Below, piece after piece: positions 1 through 5,454 of a stretch of 5,454 nt of DNA. The notes under the pieces are model-generated. The model was not told the origin of the DNA. It was given only the letters and a program-made list of their open reading frames with translations, and ran no database searches. Origin of the DNA: Lachnospiraceae bacterium UBA4316 (GTDB taxonomy: Bacteria > Bacillota > Clostridia > Lachnospirales > Lachnospiraceae); assembly GCA_002394535.1 (NCBI GenBank), contig DGUG01000211.1, forward strand, positions 1 to 5,454, in the 5' to 3' direction. The first letter of the stretch is position 1, and the number at the start of each line of letters is the position of its first letter. The translations under genes and the position numbers were made by a program.

Positions 1-575
1 TTTTGGGCAAGATATTTCCGAAAGCAAAAAAAGGTACATTACGACTTGTATTTCCTACGATAATAGTATGGATTATAACCGGTGTGTGGCACGGCGCAAG
101 ATTTTCATATCTTGGATGGGGTATATATTTTGCGATCGTTATGCTGATATCTTTTTGTACAACATCATATGTCAAGAAATTCAATGAACTTATTCATTGG
201 AACCCTGACAATACTTTCATAAAGATTTTTCAGGTTGTGAGAACTCTTATCATACTGAGCTTTGGTGAGATCATATACAGATCGGAGAGCTTTTCGGATA
301 CTGTAACCATCTTTAAGGGTATATTTACAAATACAAGTATTAACGGTGCCCAGATAGCCGCAGCTATGACACCTTTCGGAAACGGTAACCAGGCTGCTGC
401 TTCACTGATAATAATAGCGTTGCTTGTAATTATCCAGTTTATAATAGAACTCTCAAAAGAAAAGAATGAAAATGCTTTTACCGGGCACAGGTATATATAT
501 GCTGTGCTTATGATAATAGCCATAGTCCTTTTCTCGGTTCCCGGGAAATCCAATTTTATGTATCAGTCATTTTAA
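1..575 (+). CDS. MBOAT family O-acyltransferase, DltB-like (C-terminal part, 5' end outside window)
   Basis: This membrane-bound O-acyltransferase is cut by the left edge; the first complete codon is at position 3 and about 190 residues are visible. The TTG at position 3 is most likely an internal Leu codon, not a start. The hallmark is the G-V-W-H-G segment, whose His (codon 90-92) is the expected catalytic His of MBOAT proteins. Hydrophobic spans follow at visible residues about 37-58, 78-94, 131-150 and 162-181. The stretch after the second span (S-F-G-E-I-I-Y-R-S-E-S) and the aromatic C-terminus (F-M-Y-Q-S-F) fit the usual ends of DltB/AlgI-type proteins. In this family the enzyme passes an acyl group, in DltB from a carrier protein, across the membrane to an extracellular acceptor. 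The SGNH, adenylation and carrier genes that follow favour a DltB-like aminoacyl role over AlgI-like acetylation. Family call is firm; substrate is inferred. Confidence 0.9.
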   Translation, partial: LGKIFPKAKKGTLRLVFPTIIVWIITGVWHGARFSYLGWGIYFAIVMLISFCTTSYVKKFNELIHWNPDNTFIKIFQVVRTLIILSFGEIIYRSESFSDTVTIFKGIFTNTSINGAQIAAAMTPFGNGNQAAASLIIIALLVIIQFIIELSKEKNENAFTGHRYIYAVLMIIAIVLFSVPGKSNFMYQSF

Positions 576-577
576 TT

Positions 578-1498
578 ATGAAAAAGATTATTATTTCATT
601 ATTCATAGCAATTATAATATCAGCCGGAGCAATTGCTTTTAAGAATGTGTACTCCTGCAACATGCCGATCAAAAACCGTGGTATTCGCGATGCAATAAAT
701 ACAGGGGATCTTGATGTTTTATTTATCGGATCTTCTACCTTCCGTGCCAATGTGGATATGCCAATGATGGATGAGGCATATGACGGAAGAGTGTACGATG
801 TCTCCTATGGAGGAAACCAGCTTGTTGCTACCGCGATTCAGTATGATGAGATAAGGCGCCGTTCGGAAAATGATTATGGACTTATCGTATTTGAACTTGG
901 GCCCATGATGATAACACAGGAGGTTGCACTTTCGGATTCAAGAGTCATATGGGATCTGTCGTGGGATGGAAAAAAGAGACTCTGGGAGAGTATGAGCGGA
1001 TCGGGAAACACTGACTTTTCGATGATGTATGAATACTTTATTACTTCGGGGATGGATGATTTATTGACTTTTCCTGTTACGGAACCGTTTTATTCGACCA
1101 GGTATTATAAAGGAGCCAAGACCGATGAAACCGGGTCACCGGGACTTGAAAAACTTGAAAGTGTACAGTTTGATATTTCAGATGCCGAACTTATTGACGC
1201 CCAGGCACAGGCAGTAAGGGATATTATTGCAAAGTGTCGAAGAGACGGACAGAGATTTGTTTTTTTGGAAAGCCCCTGCTATCACCGGCTGCAGGAAGAT
1301 GAGAACTTTAAACTGTATCGTACAATGTATATAGATATTCTTGAGGATGAAGAAGCACCTTACATACTTGCGGATGATGTGGATTTTGACAGCAGCAACG
1401 CTGAATTCTTTGAGGACATGAATCATATGTCTGCAGCAGGACGAAGAGCTTACACAGGGGAACTGATAAAGGTATTGAAGGAGAAAGACGTTAAATGA
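578..1498 (+). CDS. Membrane-anchored SGNH-hydrolase-fold protein, DltD-like partner of the MBOAT
   Basis: The 306-residue protein starts with a lysine pair and one hydrophobic span (residues about 4-21), an uncleaved anchor or signal peptide placing the rest outside the cell. The SGNH blocks can be read in order: F-I-G-S-S-T at 49-54 with S53 as probable nucleophile, the G-G-N block at 78-80, and a C-terminal D-x-x-H at D280/H283 in E-D-M-N-H-M-S. DltD has the same G-S-S nucleophile motif and topology and works with DltB in teichoic-acid D-alanylation; MBOAT-SGNH pairs also act in alginate and cellulose acylation. It begins 2 nt after the MBOAT stop and overlaps the adenylation gene by 4 nt. 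No Shine-Dalgarno lies before its ATG, so translation is probably coupled to the gene upstream. C27 is the only Cys near the anchor and is not in a convincing lipobox. Transfer from the MBOAT to the glycan, or editing of it, are both possible roles. Confidence 0.8.
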   Translation: MKKIIISLFIAIIISAGAIAFKNVYSCNMPIKNRGIRDAINTGDLDVLFIGSSTFRANVDMPMMDEAYDGRVYDVSYGGNQLVATAIQYDEIRRRSENDYGLIVFELGPMMITQEVALSDSRVIWDLSWDGKKRLWESMSGSGNTDFSMMYEYFITSGMDDLLTFPVTEPFYSTRYYKGAKTDETGSPGLEKLESVQFDISDAELIDAQAQAVRDIIAKCRRDGQRFVFLESPCYHRLQEDENFKLYRTMYIDILEDEEAPYILADDVDFDSSNAEFFEDMNHMSAAGRRAYTGELIKVLKEKDVK

Positions 1499-3036
1499 TA
1501 AATGTACTTGAAATGTTGGAGTCCACGGCACACCGATTCCCCGGGAAAACGGCATTTAAGGATACGGATAAAAGTATAAGTTTTAAAGATCTTACGGATA
1601 TTTCTAAAAGGATAGCAACGCTTTTTCTTGCGGGTTCTTTATGCGAACCGTTGAAGGCGGGCTCTCCTGTTGGTTTTTATATGGAAAAGTCAGTCGACGC
1701 TTTGTGCATTATGTTCGGTGCAGTCTATGCCGGAGGATTTTACAGTTTTATTGATGTAAGACAACCTGTAGCAAGAGCTCTTGATGTGATCAATATATTA
1801 GAGCCTGTAATACTTGTCACAGATGCGGAAAACATAAACGGGGCAAAAGAACTATTGGATAAGAATCCCCGTAAGATAAAGCTCGTAGACAAGGATGAAC
1901 TGCTGAAAATGGCCGGCCGGACGAAGATTAGTGAAGGCCTTTTATCCGGGGCATCAGCCGGTTTTTATGATATGATGCCGCTTTACGTGAATTTTACAAG
2001 CGGAAGCACGGGAACCCCGAAAGGAGTGGCTGTGTCTCATCGCTCTGTGATAGATTTTACAGAAGTTTTTACAAAGACTTTTGATATCAATGAAAATGAC
2101 ATTCTTGCCAATCAGGCCCCTTTTGATTTTGATGTCTCGGTAAAGGATATTTACAGCGGACTGTTCACGGGTGCACAGGTACTGCTTGTCCCGAGAGATT
2201 ATTTTTCAAACCCGTCTGTGCTTATGGATTATATAGCTGATAATAATGTTACGGTACTTATATGGGCAGTTTCCGCATTGTGTTTTGTCTCTATTATGAA
2301 CGGGCTGGATTACAGAACTCCCGAAACGATAGAAAAGGTTATGTTTAGCGGGGAAGTGATGCCTGTTAAACAGCTTAATAAGTGGAAAAGATATCTGCCG
2401 TCCGCTACTTATGTAAACCTATATGGGCCTACGGAGATAACATGCAACTGCACATACTTTATTCTTGACAAGGAGTATGAAAGAGACGGTGAAATTCCCG
2501 CAGGTATCCCGTTTAAGAACGAGAAGGTATTCCTGCTTGATGACGATGACAGAGAAGTAACAGAGGCAGGCAAAGAGGGTGAAATATGTGTGTCAGGGAC
2601 GTGCCTTGCGTTGGGATATTATAAGGATAAAGAACGGACCGATGCCGTATTCACACAAAATCCGGTTAATAACTCTTTTTATGAAAGAATATACAGAACC
2701 GGAGATATCGGCAAATATGACGATGACGGGAATCTGCTTTATGTTTCGAGAAAGGATTTTCAGATAAAACATATGGGGCAGAGAATAGAACTTGGGGAAA
2801 TTGAAGCATCCGGAGCATCTGTTGACGGGGTCACTCGCACCTGTTGTATATATGATGAGAAGAAGAAGAGGATAGTGCTTTTCTACACAGGAAATGTTGA
2901 CAAGAATGAGGTACACGAAGGATTGTTAAAAAGGCTGCCTCAGTTTATGATGCCGGGTAAGACCGTTCAGCTTGAGGAATTTCCGCTGAACAAAAACGGC
3001 AAAATTGACAGAAATCTGTTAAGGGATAAAATATAA
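1495..3036 (+). CDS. Amino-acid adenylation enzyme, DltA-like (AMP-binding, carrier-protein ligase)
   Basis: This stand-alone cytoplasmic adenylation domain has 513 residues, close to the usual size of DltA. It should use ATP to form an aminoacyl-AMP and load the amino acid on the carrier encoded next. Visible motifs are the P-loop T-S-G-S-T-G-T-P-K-G (168-177); F-D-F-D-V-S-V (210-216), with D213 at the place that binds the substrate amino group; S-G-E (285-287); Y-G-P-T-E (310-314); Y-R-T-G-D (400-404); the hinge and G-Q-R-I-E-L-G-E-I-E (428-437); and N-G-K-I-D-R (501-506) with catalytic K503. No condensation or thiolation domain is fused. The ATG overlaps the preceding stop by 4 nt, with AAGGAG at 1478-1483, 11 nt upstream. 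The pocket differs from classical DltA: S285 stands where I recall DltA carrying a Cys linked to D-alanine selection. An amino acid is well supported as substrate; which one is uncertain. Confidence 0.88.
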   Translation: MINVLEMLESTAHRFPGKTAFKDTDKSISFKDLTDISKRIATLFLAGSLCEPLKAGSPVGFYMEKSVDALCIMFGAVYAGGFYSFIDVRQPVARALDVINILEPVILVTDAENINGAKELLDKNPRKIKLVDKDELLKMAGRTKISEGLLSGASAGFYDMMPLYVNFTSGSTGTPKGVAVSHRSVIDFTEVFTKTFDINENDILANQAPFDFDVSVKDIYSGLFTGAQVLLVPRDYFSNPSVLMDYIADNNVTVLIWAVSALCFVSIMNGLDYRTPETIEKVMFSGEVMPVKQLNKWKRYLPSATYVNLYGPTEITCNCTYFILDKEYERDGEIPAGIPFKNEKVFLLDDDDREVTEAGKEGEICVSGTCLALGYYKDKERTDAVFTQNPVNNSFYERIYRTGDIGKYDDDGNLLYVSRKDFQIKHMGQRIELGEIEASGASVDGVTRTCCIYDEKKKRIVLFYTGNVDKNEVHEGLLKRLPQFMMPGKTVQLEEFPLNKNGKIDRNLLRDKI

Positions 3037-3047
3037 GTATTATTGAT

Positions 3048-3053
3048 AAGGAG
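3048..3053 (+). promoter_or_regulatory. Strong ribosome binding site of the carrier-protein gene
   Basis: AAGGAG lies 9 nt before the ATG at 3063, in the 26-nt gap after the adenylation gene. It is the best-placed Shine-Dalgarno in the operon and fixes the start of the small carrier gene. A carrier translated independently of the upstream genes fits the usual need for carrier in excess over its ligase, though that is inference. Confidence 0.75.
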
Positions 3054-3062
3054 TAGATTGCT

Positions 3063-3287
3063 ATGGAACAATTGCTTGAGATTCTGAACGACATTCGCGA
3101 TGATGTGGATTTTAATACATGTGATAACCTTATTGACGGTAAAATTCTTACGTCTTTTGACATTATACAGATAATAGCTTCGCTGGATGATGAGTTTGAT
3201 ATTGAGATTCCGGCGGCCGATATCATACCGGAAAACTTTAACAGCGCAAAAGATATTTATGCACTGATCCAAAGGTTAAAGGGCTGA
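3063..3287 (+). CDS. Acyl/peptidyl carrier protein, DltC-like
   Basis: The 74-residue acidic protein has the size and four-helix pattern of stand-alone carriers such as DltC. The phosphopantetheine site is most likely S31 in I-L-T-S-F-D-I-I-Q, matching L-D-S-F/L in DltC and ACPs. The residue before the Ser is Thr rather than the common Asp. The following helix (Q-I-I-A-S-L-D-D-E-F-D-I-E-I-P, about 36-50) is the conserved recognition-helix region and matches the E-x-x-F-D-I-x-I/V-P pattern of carriers. Once primed by a phosphopantetheinyl transferase (not in this window) it would receive the amino acid from the adenylation enzyme and present it to the cytoplasmic side of the MBOAT. It follows the ligase by 26 nt with its own strong ribosome binding site, and its stop codon overlaps the next gene's ATG by 1 nt. 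A fatty-acid ACP is unlikely given the neighbours. Confidence 0.88.
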   Translation: MEQLLEILNDIRDDVDFNTCDNLIDGKILTSFDIIQIIASLDDEFDIEIPAADIIPENFNSAKDIYALIQRLKG

Positions 3288-4495
3288 TGATAAGGGAGCT
3301 TATGAAAAAATACATATGTTTTATGTATCCGGCTGCCACTTTAATATATACGTGGTACCTGTTTTGCAGTTGGGTACGAACGGGCATATATCTTACTGCC
3401 GTTTTGGCATTGGGAACCGTTTTTATTGTCTGTCTCGGCTTTGTTACTTTCAGAACGTTTGAGGACAGGCTGTTTACGGCGTATCTGGTATATAATCTTA
3501 TTTCAGGCATATGGTGTATTTATTATGGTATTCCTTTTAGCGTGTATATAGGTGAGGTTTCCACTACCGCAGTACCTATGGTGCTCTATTATGCCGGAAG
3601 AGGGTTTGATGAAAAAGAGGCAGGATGGTATTATAACGGCTATCTTGCGGCTTCACTTTTTATGGGTCTTTTCGGGGCTCTGCTTTATGTATGGGCACCT
3701 CAGTTCTATATTGATTTTTCATATGTTAACGAGTTTATATCAAAAGCGGATGCACCTACAATGAGGGTCAGGATGAATTCACTTCTCGGATCGGGACCGA
3801 CGGCGGTTTATCTCACTTACGCTGTATGTGTTTCGGCTTACTTCATCAGAAGCCGGGAAAAGAAAAAAAGAGTATACGGTCTTGTCTGTATAATACTTGC
3901 TATTCTGCTGTCATTCATGGCAAATCAGCGTTCGTCTATGTTTTCAATAATCCTTGTGGTTATCTTTTTTAGTGTGGTTGATTATTTTGTCGATAAGGAT
4001 AAGCCGAAAAAGTTTTTGTGGATTGAAATCGGGACTGTTGCGGCATTTATTGCCGGCATCTTTGTGTTTGCCAAGGGAGTGTTCGAGAAATTCTATATAA
4101 GGCTTGCTTCGATACCCCAGGGGTTCGGTGAAAGATCGGAATCCTGGGTTGCGGCAGTAAATGATATGCACAACGTATGGCTTGGGGACGGACTCGGAAG
4201 CAGAGGTCACAGGGCAGCGGAGTTTCAGCACTATATCGTTGCTGACGGAGGTCTGGTTAAGCTTTATACCGAAATGGGTGTTATAGGTACTTCCATCATT
4301 ATTTTTCTTCTGTTCATAGTCTATAAGAAGTCATTAAATAAAATCGGTTCTGTAGCCGGTGAAATAGCAGTAATTACAAGCGCGATACTCATGTCGATAG
4401 GATCAAATGTTCTTGAGATAGAGCTGTGCGCACCGGTAGTTTATTTTTGCCTGGGGCGTGCGGTTCGGAAAATAAACGAAAGTAATCAGTTCTAA
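3287..4495 (+). CDS. O-antigen ligase/Wzy-type polysaccharide polymerase-like membrane protein
   Basis: The 402-residue protein is strongly hydrophobic, with about 10-12 membrane spans (roughly 9-27, 34-54, 63-82, 88-104, 115-136, 171-187, 196-213, 215-232, 245-263, 330-347, 357-375, 379-393). Between the last group lies one large loop, about 264-329. That loop carries the Wzy/WaaL-type pattern G-D-G-L-G-S-R-G-H (300-308), then D320 and T-E-M-G-V-I-G (328-334). N-Q-R-S-S near 213-217 matches the short polar turn ahead of a span often seen in the family. Such proteins join undecaprenyl-linked repeat units or ligate finished glycans on the outer membrane face. Sequence alone cannot separate polymerase from ligase. 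The ATG at 3287 overlaps the carrier stop (TGATGA-like coupling). An alternative ATG at 3302 has GGGAG at 3294-3298, but only 3 nt away, so 3287 is preferred. It is the last gene of the run and ties the acylation set to a surface polysaccharide. Confidence 0.8.
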   Translation: MIRELMKKYICFMYPAATLIYTWYLFCSWVRTGIYLTAVLALGTVFIVCLGFVTFRTFEDRLFTAYLVYNLISGIWCIYYGIPFSVYIGEVSTTAVPMVLYYAGRGFDEKEAGWYYNGYLAASLFMGLFGALLYVWAPQFYIDFSYVNEFISKADAPTMRVRMNSLLGSGPTAVYLTYAVCVSAYFIRSREKKKRVYGLVCIILAILLSFMANQRSSMFSIILVVIFFSVVDYFVDKDKPKKFLWIEIGTVAAFIAGIFVFAKGVFEKFYIRLASIPQGFGERSESWVAAVNDMHNVWLGDGLGSRGHRAAEFQHYIVADGGLVKLYTEMGVIGTSIIIFLLFIVYKKSLNKIGSVAGEIAVITSAILMSIGSNVLEIELCAPVVYFCLGRAVRKINESNQF

Positions 4496-4579
4496 ACGTA
4501 TCTCCCCAAATAATTCTTCAGAAAATGAAAAATAAGGATAATTTTGAATCGTTTAAGTTTTATTCATAGAAACAGAAAC

Positions 4580-4585
4580 GGAGAG
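4580..4585 (+). promoter_or_regulatory. Ribosome binding site left over from the uxuA remnant
   Basis: GGAGAG is placed 8 nt before the ATG at 4594, a normal spacing. Its survival shows that the 5' end of the old gene, including its translation start, is preserved even though the body is gone. Translation from here would yield only 29 residues. Confidence 0.6.
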
Positions 4586-4593
4586 ACAACTAT

Positions 4594-4747
4594 ATGGAAA
4601 TGACATTAAGGTGGTTCGGAACGGGATACGATACCGAACCGGGCGAAGTTTGGCCTGCCGAGGATAATTATCAATCTCGATAACATAAAGAGAATGATGA
4701 AAATGGTTGATGATGTCCATAACGGAGTGACTTTCTGCGCCGGATCA
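4594..4747 (+). pseudogene. uxuA: Remnant of a mannonate dehydratase gene (uxuA), internally deleted and frame-shifted
   Basis: Two pieces of UxuA can be read, in different frames. Piece one (4594-4662) begins M-E-M-T-L-R-W-F-G-T-G-Y-D-T, the typical N-terminus of clostridial UxuA, and then jumps directly to E-P-G-E-V-W-P-A-E, which in intact UxuA lies roughly 20 residues further on. The frame stops at 4681-4683. Piece two (from 4667, +1 frame) reads I-I-N-L-D-N-I-K-R-M-M-K-M-V-D, then N-G-V-T-F-C-A-G-S (4721-4747). This is the region around the conserved metal-binding Cys, in the second half of the roughly 350-residue enzyme. After the G-S the match ends. UxuA dehydrates D-mannonate to 2-keto-3-deoxygluconate in glucuronate breakdown; this copy cannot. 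Identification rests on recalled family sequence, not a search. No transposon or flanking repeat was seen that would explain the loss. Confidence 0.72.
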
Positions 4748-4832
4748 CGGAAGGGATTTCGTATTATAATGCCAAGCGGTTTTTTAATATCCGGACGTCT
4801 ATAAAACAGTGGTAAATTCTTGCCGGATTATG

Positions 4833-4838
4833 TATAAT
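4833..4838 (+). promoter_or_regulatory. Probable -10 box of the PAS-GGDEF-like gene
   Basis: A perfect TATAAT is preceded directly by TG. Transcription would start near 4845, about 29 nt before the ATG at 4874. A -35 at the standard 17-nt distance reads TGGTAA (4810-4815) and is weak, 3 of 6 matches, so the promoter may need an activator or be weak. It would make the signalling gene independent of the upstream operon. Confidence 0.5.
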
Positions 4839-4841
4839 TAG

Positions 4842-4866
4842 CCATAGGCGCGTTTGTACCCTATGG
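4842..4866 (+). repeat. 7-bp inverted repeat overlapping the leader and ribosome binding site
   Basis: CCATAGG (4842-4848) and CCTATGG (4860-4866) are exact reverse complements separated by 11 nt. The left arm spans the predicted transcription start and the right arm contains the first two bases of the GGAGA ribosome binding site (4865-4869). It could be a repressor operator, since a dyad over the start site is a classic repressor position. It could also be an RNA hairpin that hides the ribosome binding site, if transcription starts at or before 4842. No T-run follows, so it is not a terminator. Confidence 0.45.
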
Positions 4867-4873
4867 AGATGTT

Positions 4874-5454
4874 ATGCACCAGTTCAGTGAGAATTTATTT
4901 CAAAATGCAATAGATCTTAATGACACCATCGTTTTCGAATATAATGCGATCGATGATGTCATTACGTTTTCCGATAATATCAAGAAGTACATTCCCATGC
5001 CCATCAGACTTTCTGCGTTCGTGGAAAAGATGGGGTATCTCGGGAAGATCTTTGACGGCGATCTTGAGAAAGCCATATCCTTTTTTACCAATAACGAAAA
5101 TCAGGACAAGGTTCGTATGGAATACATACGTTTCCTTGATTTTGCCGGAGATTACTGCTGGTATCAGCTAAAAGGACGTGTAGAGACCGATGACTCCGAC
5201 AGAATAGTGAGTGTATATGGGACACTTTCCTATGTCGATGATGAGACAAAGCATCAGCAGGAAGAGTTGTCCCTTACAAAAGATCCTCTGACAAGGCTGC
5301 TTACAGCCGAGGCTTTTGCAAAAGAGGTCGGCAGTTATCTTGACGAACTGCCCAAAGACGTGATCCCCAATCTCATGATAGTTGATCTCGATGATTTTGC
5401 CACATGGAAGGATAAATTCAGTGAGATAAATGCGGATGGGGCGCTTATCGAGAT
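4874..5454 (+). CDS. PAS-GGDEF-like signalling protein (N-terminal 193 residues, 3' end outside window)
   Basis: The gene runs off the right edge. The ATG at 4874 is the only usable start: an in-frame stop sits at 4835-4837 and no other start codon lies between. GGAGA at 4865-4869 is only 4 nt away, a short spacing. Residues about 14-125 resemble a PAS_3-type sensor: N-D-T-I-V-F-E-Y at 16-23, then M-E-Y-I-R-F-L-D-F (82-90), W-Y-Q-L-K-G-R (96-102) and V-S-V-Y-G-T-L-S-Y-V-D-D (112-123), then a short charged linker. Next comes the opening of a GGDEF domain, K-D-P-L-T-R-L-L-T-A-E-A-F (136-148) and L-M-I-V-D-L-D-D-F (167-175). Diguanylate cyclases make c-di-GMP. Here the usual F-K-x-x-N-D-x-x-G-H is F-A-T-W-K-D-K-F-S-E (175-184), so the substrate-binding Asn and the G-H are missing. 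The G-G-D-E-F signature and any EAL domain lie beyond the window. No signal peptide or membrane span is visible. Confidence 0.75.
   Translation, partial: MHQFSENLFQNAIDLNDTIVFEYNAIDDVITFSDNIKKYIPMPIRLSAFVEKMGYLGKIFDGDLEKAISFFTNNENQDKVRMEYIRFLDFAGDYCWYQLKGRVETDDSDRIVSVYGTLSYVDDETKHQQEELSLTKDPLTRLLTAEAFAKEVGSYLDELPKDVIPNLMIVDLDDFATWKDKFSEINADGALIE

Larger units (their letters stand above)
4496..4873 (+). other. Intergenic stretch without an intact gene
   Basis: The 378 nt between the Wzy-like gene and the PAS-GGDEF-like gene hold three things: an AT-rich leader (4496-4593), the uxuA remnant (about 4594-4747), and an unassigned segment (4748-4832) followed by the promoter and inverted repeat of the next gene. 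I saw no stem-loop with a T-run after the operon's last stop, so where its transcripts end is unknown. A weak promoter-like pair, TTGAAT at 4544-4549 and TAGAAA at 4567-4572 (17-nt spacer), lies just before the remnant's ribosome binding site, but it would start transcription almost on that site and is not called. Confidence 0.6.

Noticed and set aside
2593..2916. 107-codon open frame on the - strand inside the adenylation gene
   Set aside because: It is antisense to a gene with all adenylation motifs in place and has no recognisable domain or ribosome binding site; it is a shadow frame. The other - strand frames inside the five operon genes were dismissed for the same reason.
4525..4569. 14-codon open frame just after the operon
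   Set aside because: Very short, Lys/Phe/Asn-rich as expected from AT-rich spacer, and no Shine-Dalgarno in front.
4740..4828. Repeated CCGGAT/ATCCGG hexamers at 4740, 4789 and 4823
   Set aside because: Only 6 bp each, with long and unequal spacing (28 nt or more in the loop); extension of the pairing fails immediately. Likely chance, and no T-run makes it a terminator.
4748..4832. Continuation of the uxuA remnant
   Set aside because: After N-G-V-T-F-C-A-G-S no frame matches the expected following region of UxuA, and I could not assign the segment to another family.
4820..4838. TTGCCG at 4820-4825 as a -35 for the TATAAT box
   Set aside because: The spacer would be only 7 nt, far too short for a normal promoter.
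4900..5171. Open frames of 63 codons (- strand) and 83 codons (+ strand) inside the start of the signalling gene
   Set aside because: Both overlap the PAS region read in the 4874 frame, which has a coherent domain order running to the window end; neither has a recognisable motif.
1..5454. CRISPR array, tRNA or rRNA gene, transposase or integrase
   Set aside because: No regularly spaced repeats, no cloverleaf-like segment and no mobile-element protein motifs were found on reading the window; coding density leaves little room for them.

Overview
The window is bacterial, moderately AT-rich and densely coded on the + strand. It most resembles an anaerobic Firmicute of the Lachnospiraceae (Butyrivibrio/Roseburia type). 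The basis for that guess is the Shine-Dalgarno sites of AAGGAG type, a dlt-like gene set next to a polysaccharide polymerase-like gene, a uxuA (mannonate dehydratase) remnant, and a PAS-GGDEF-like regulator. The taxonomic call is inference from gene style, not from a marker gene.

Positions 1-4495 carry five tightly packed genes, apparently one operon whose start lies upstream of the window. They are: the C-terminal part of an MBOAT O-acyltransferase (DltB-like); a membrane-anchored SGNH/DltD-like protein; an amino-acid adenylation enzyme (DltA-like); a 74-residue carrier protein (DltC-like); and a multi-spanning O-antigen ligase/Wzy-type membrane protein. Junctions are 2 nt apart, 4 nt overlapping, 26 nt apart and 1 nt overlapping. 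The likely joint job is this: the adenylation enzyme activates an amino acid and loads it on the carrier's phosphopantetheine; the MBOAT moves the acyl group across the membrane; the SGNH protein helps place it on a surface glycan; and the Wzy-like protein polymerises or ligates that glycan. This is the chemistry of teichoic-acid D-alanylation, but the gene order (B-D-A-C rather than A-B-C-D), the Wzy-like partner and changes in the adenylation pocket suggest a different acceptor and possibly a different amino acid.

Positions 4496-4873 hold no intact gene. They contain a heavily deleted, frame-shifted remnant of uxuA with its ribosome binding site still in place, then a short unassigned stretch, then a -10 box and a 7-bp inverted repeat that overlaps the ribosome binding site of the next gene. 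No clear intrinsic terminator was seen after the operon.

From 4874 to the end of the window is the N-terminal part of a PAS-GGDEF-like signalling protein. The visible part of its GGDEF domain departs from the catalytic consensus, so it may be a non-catalytic member of the family.
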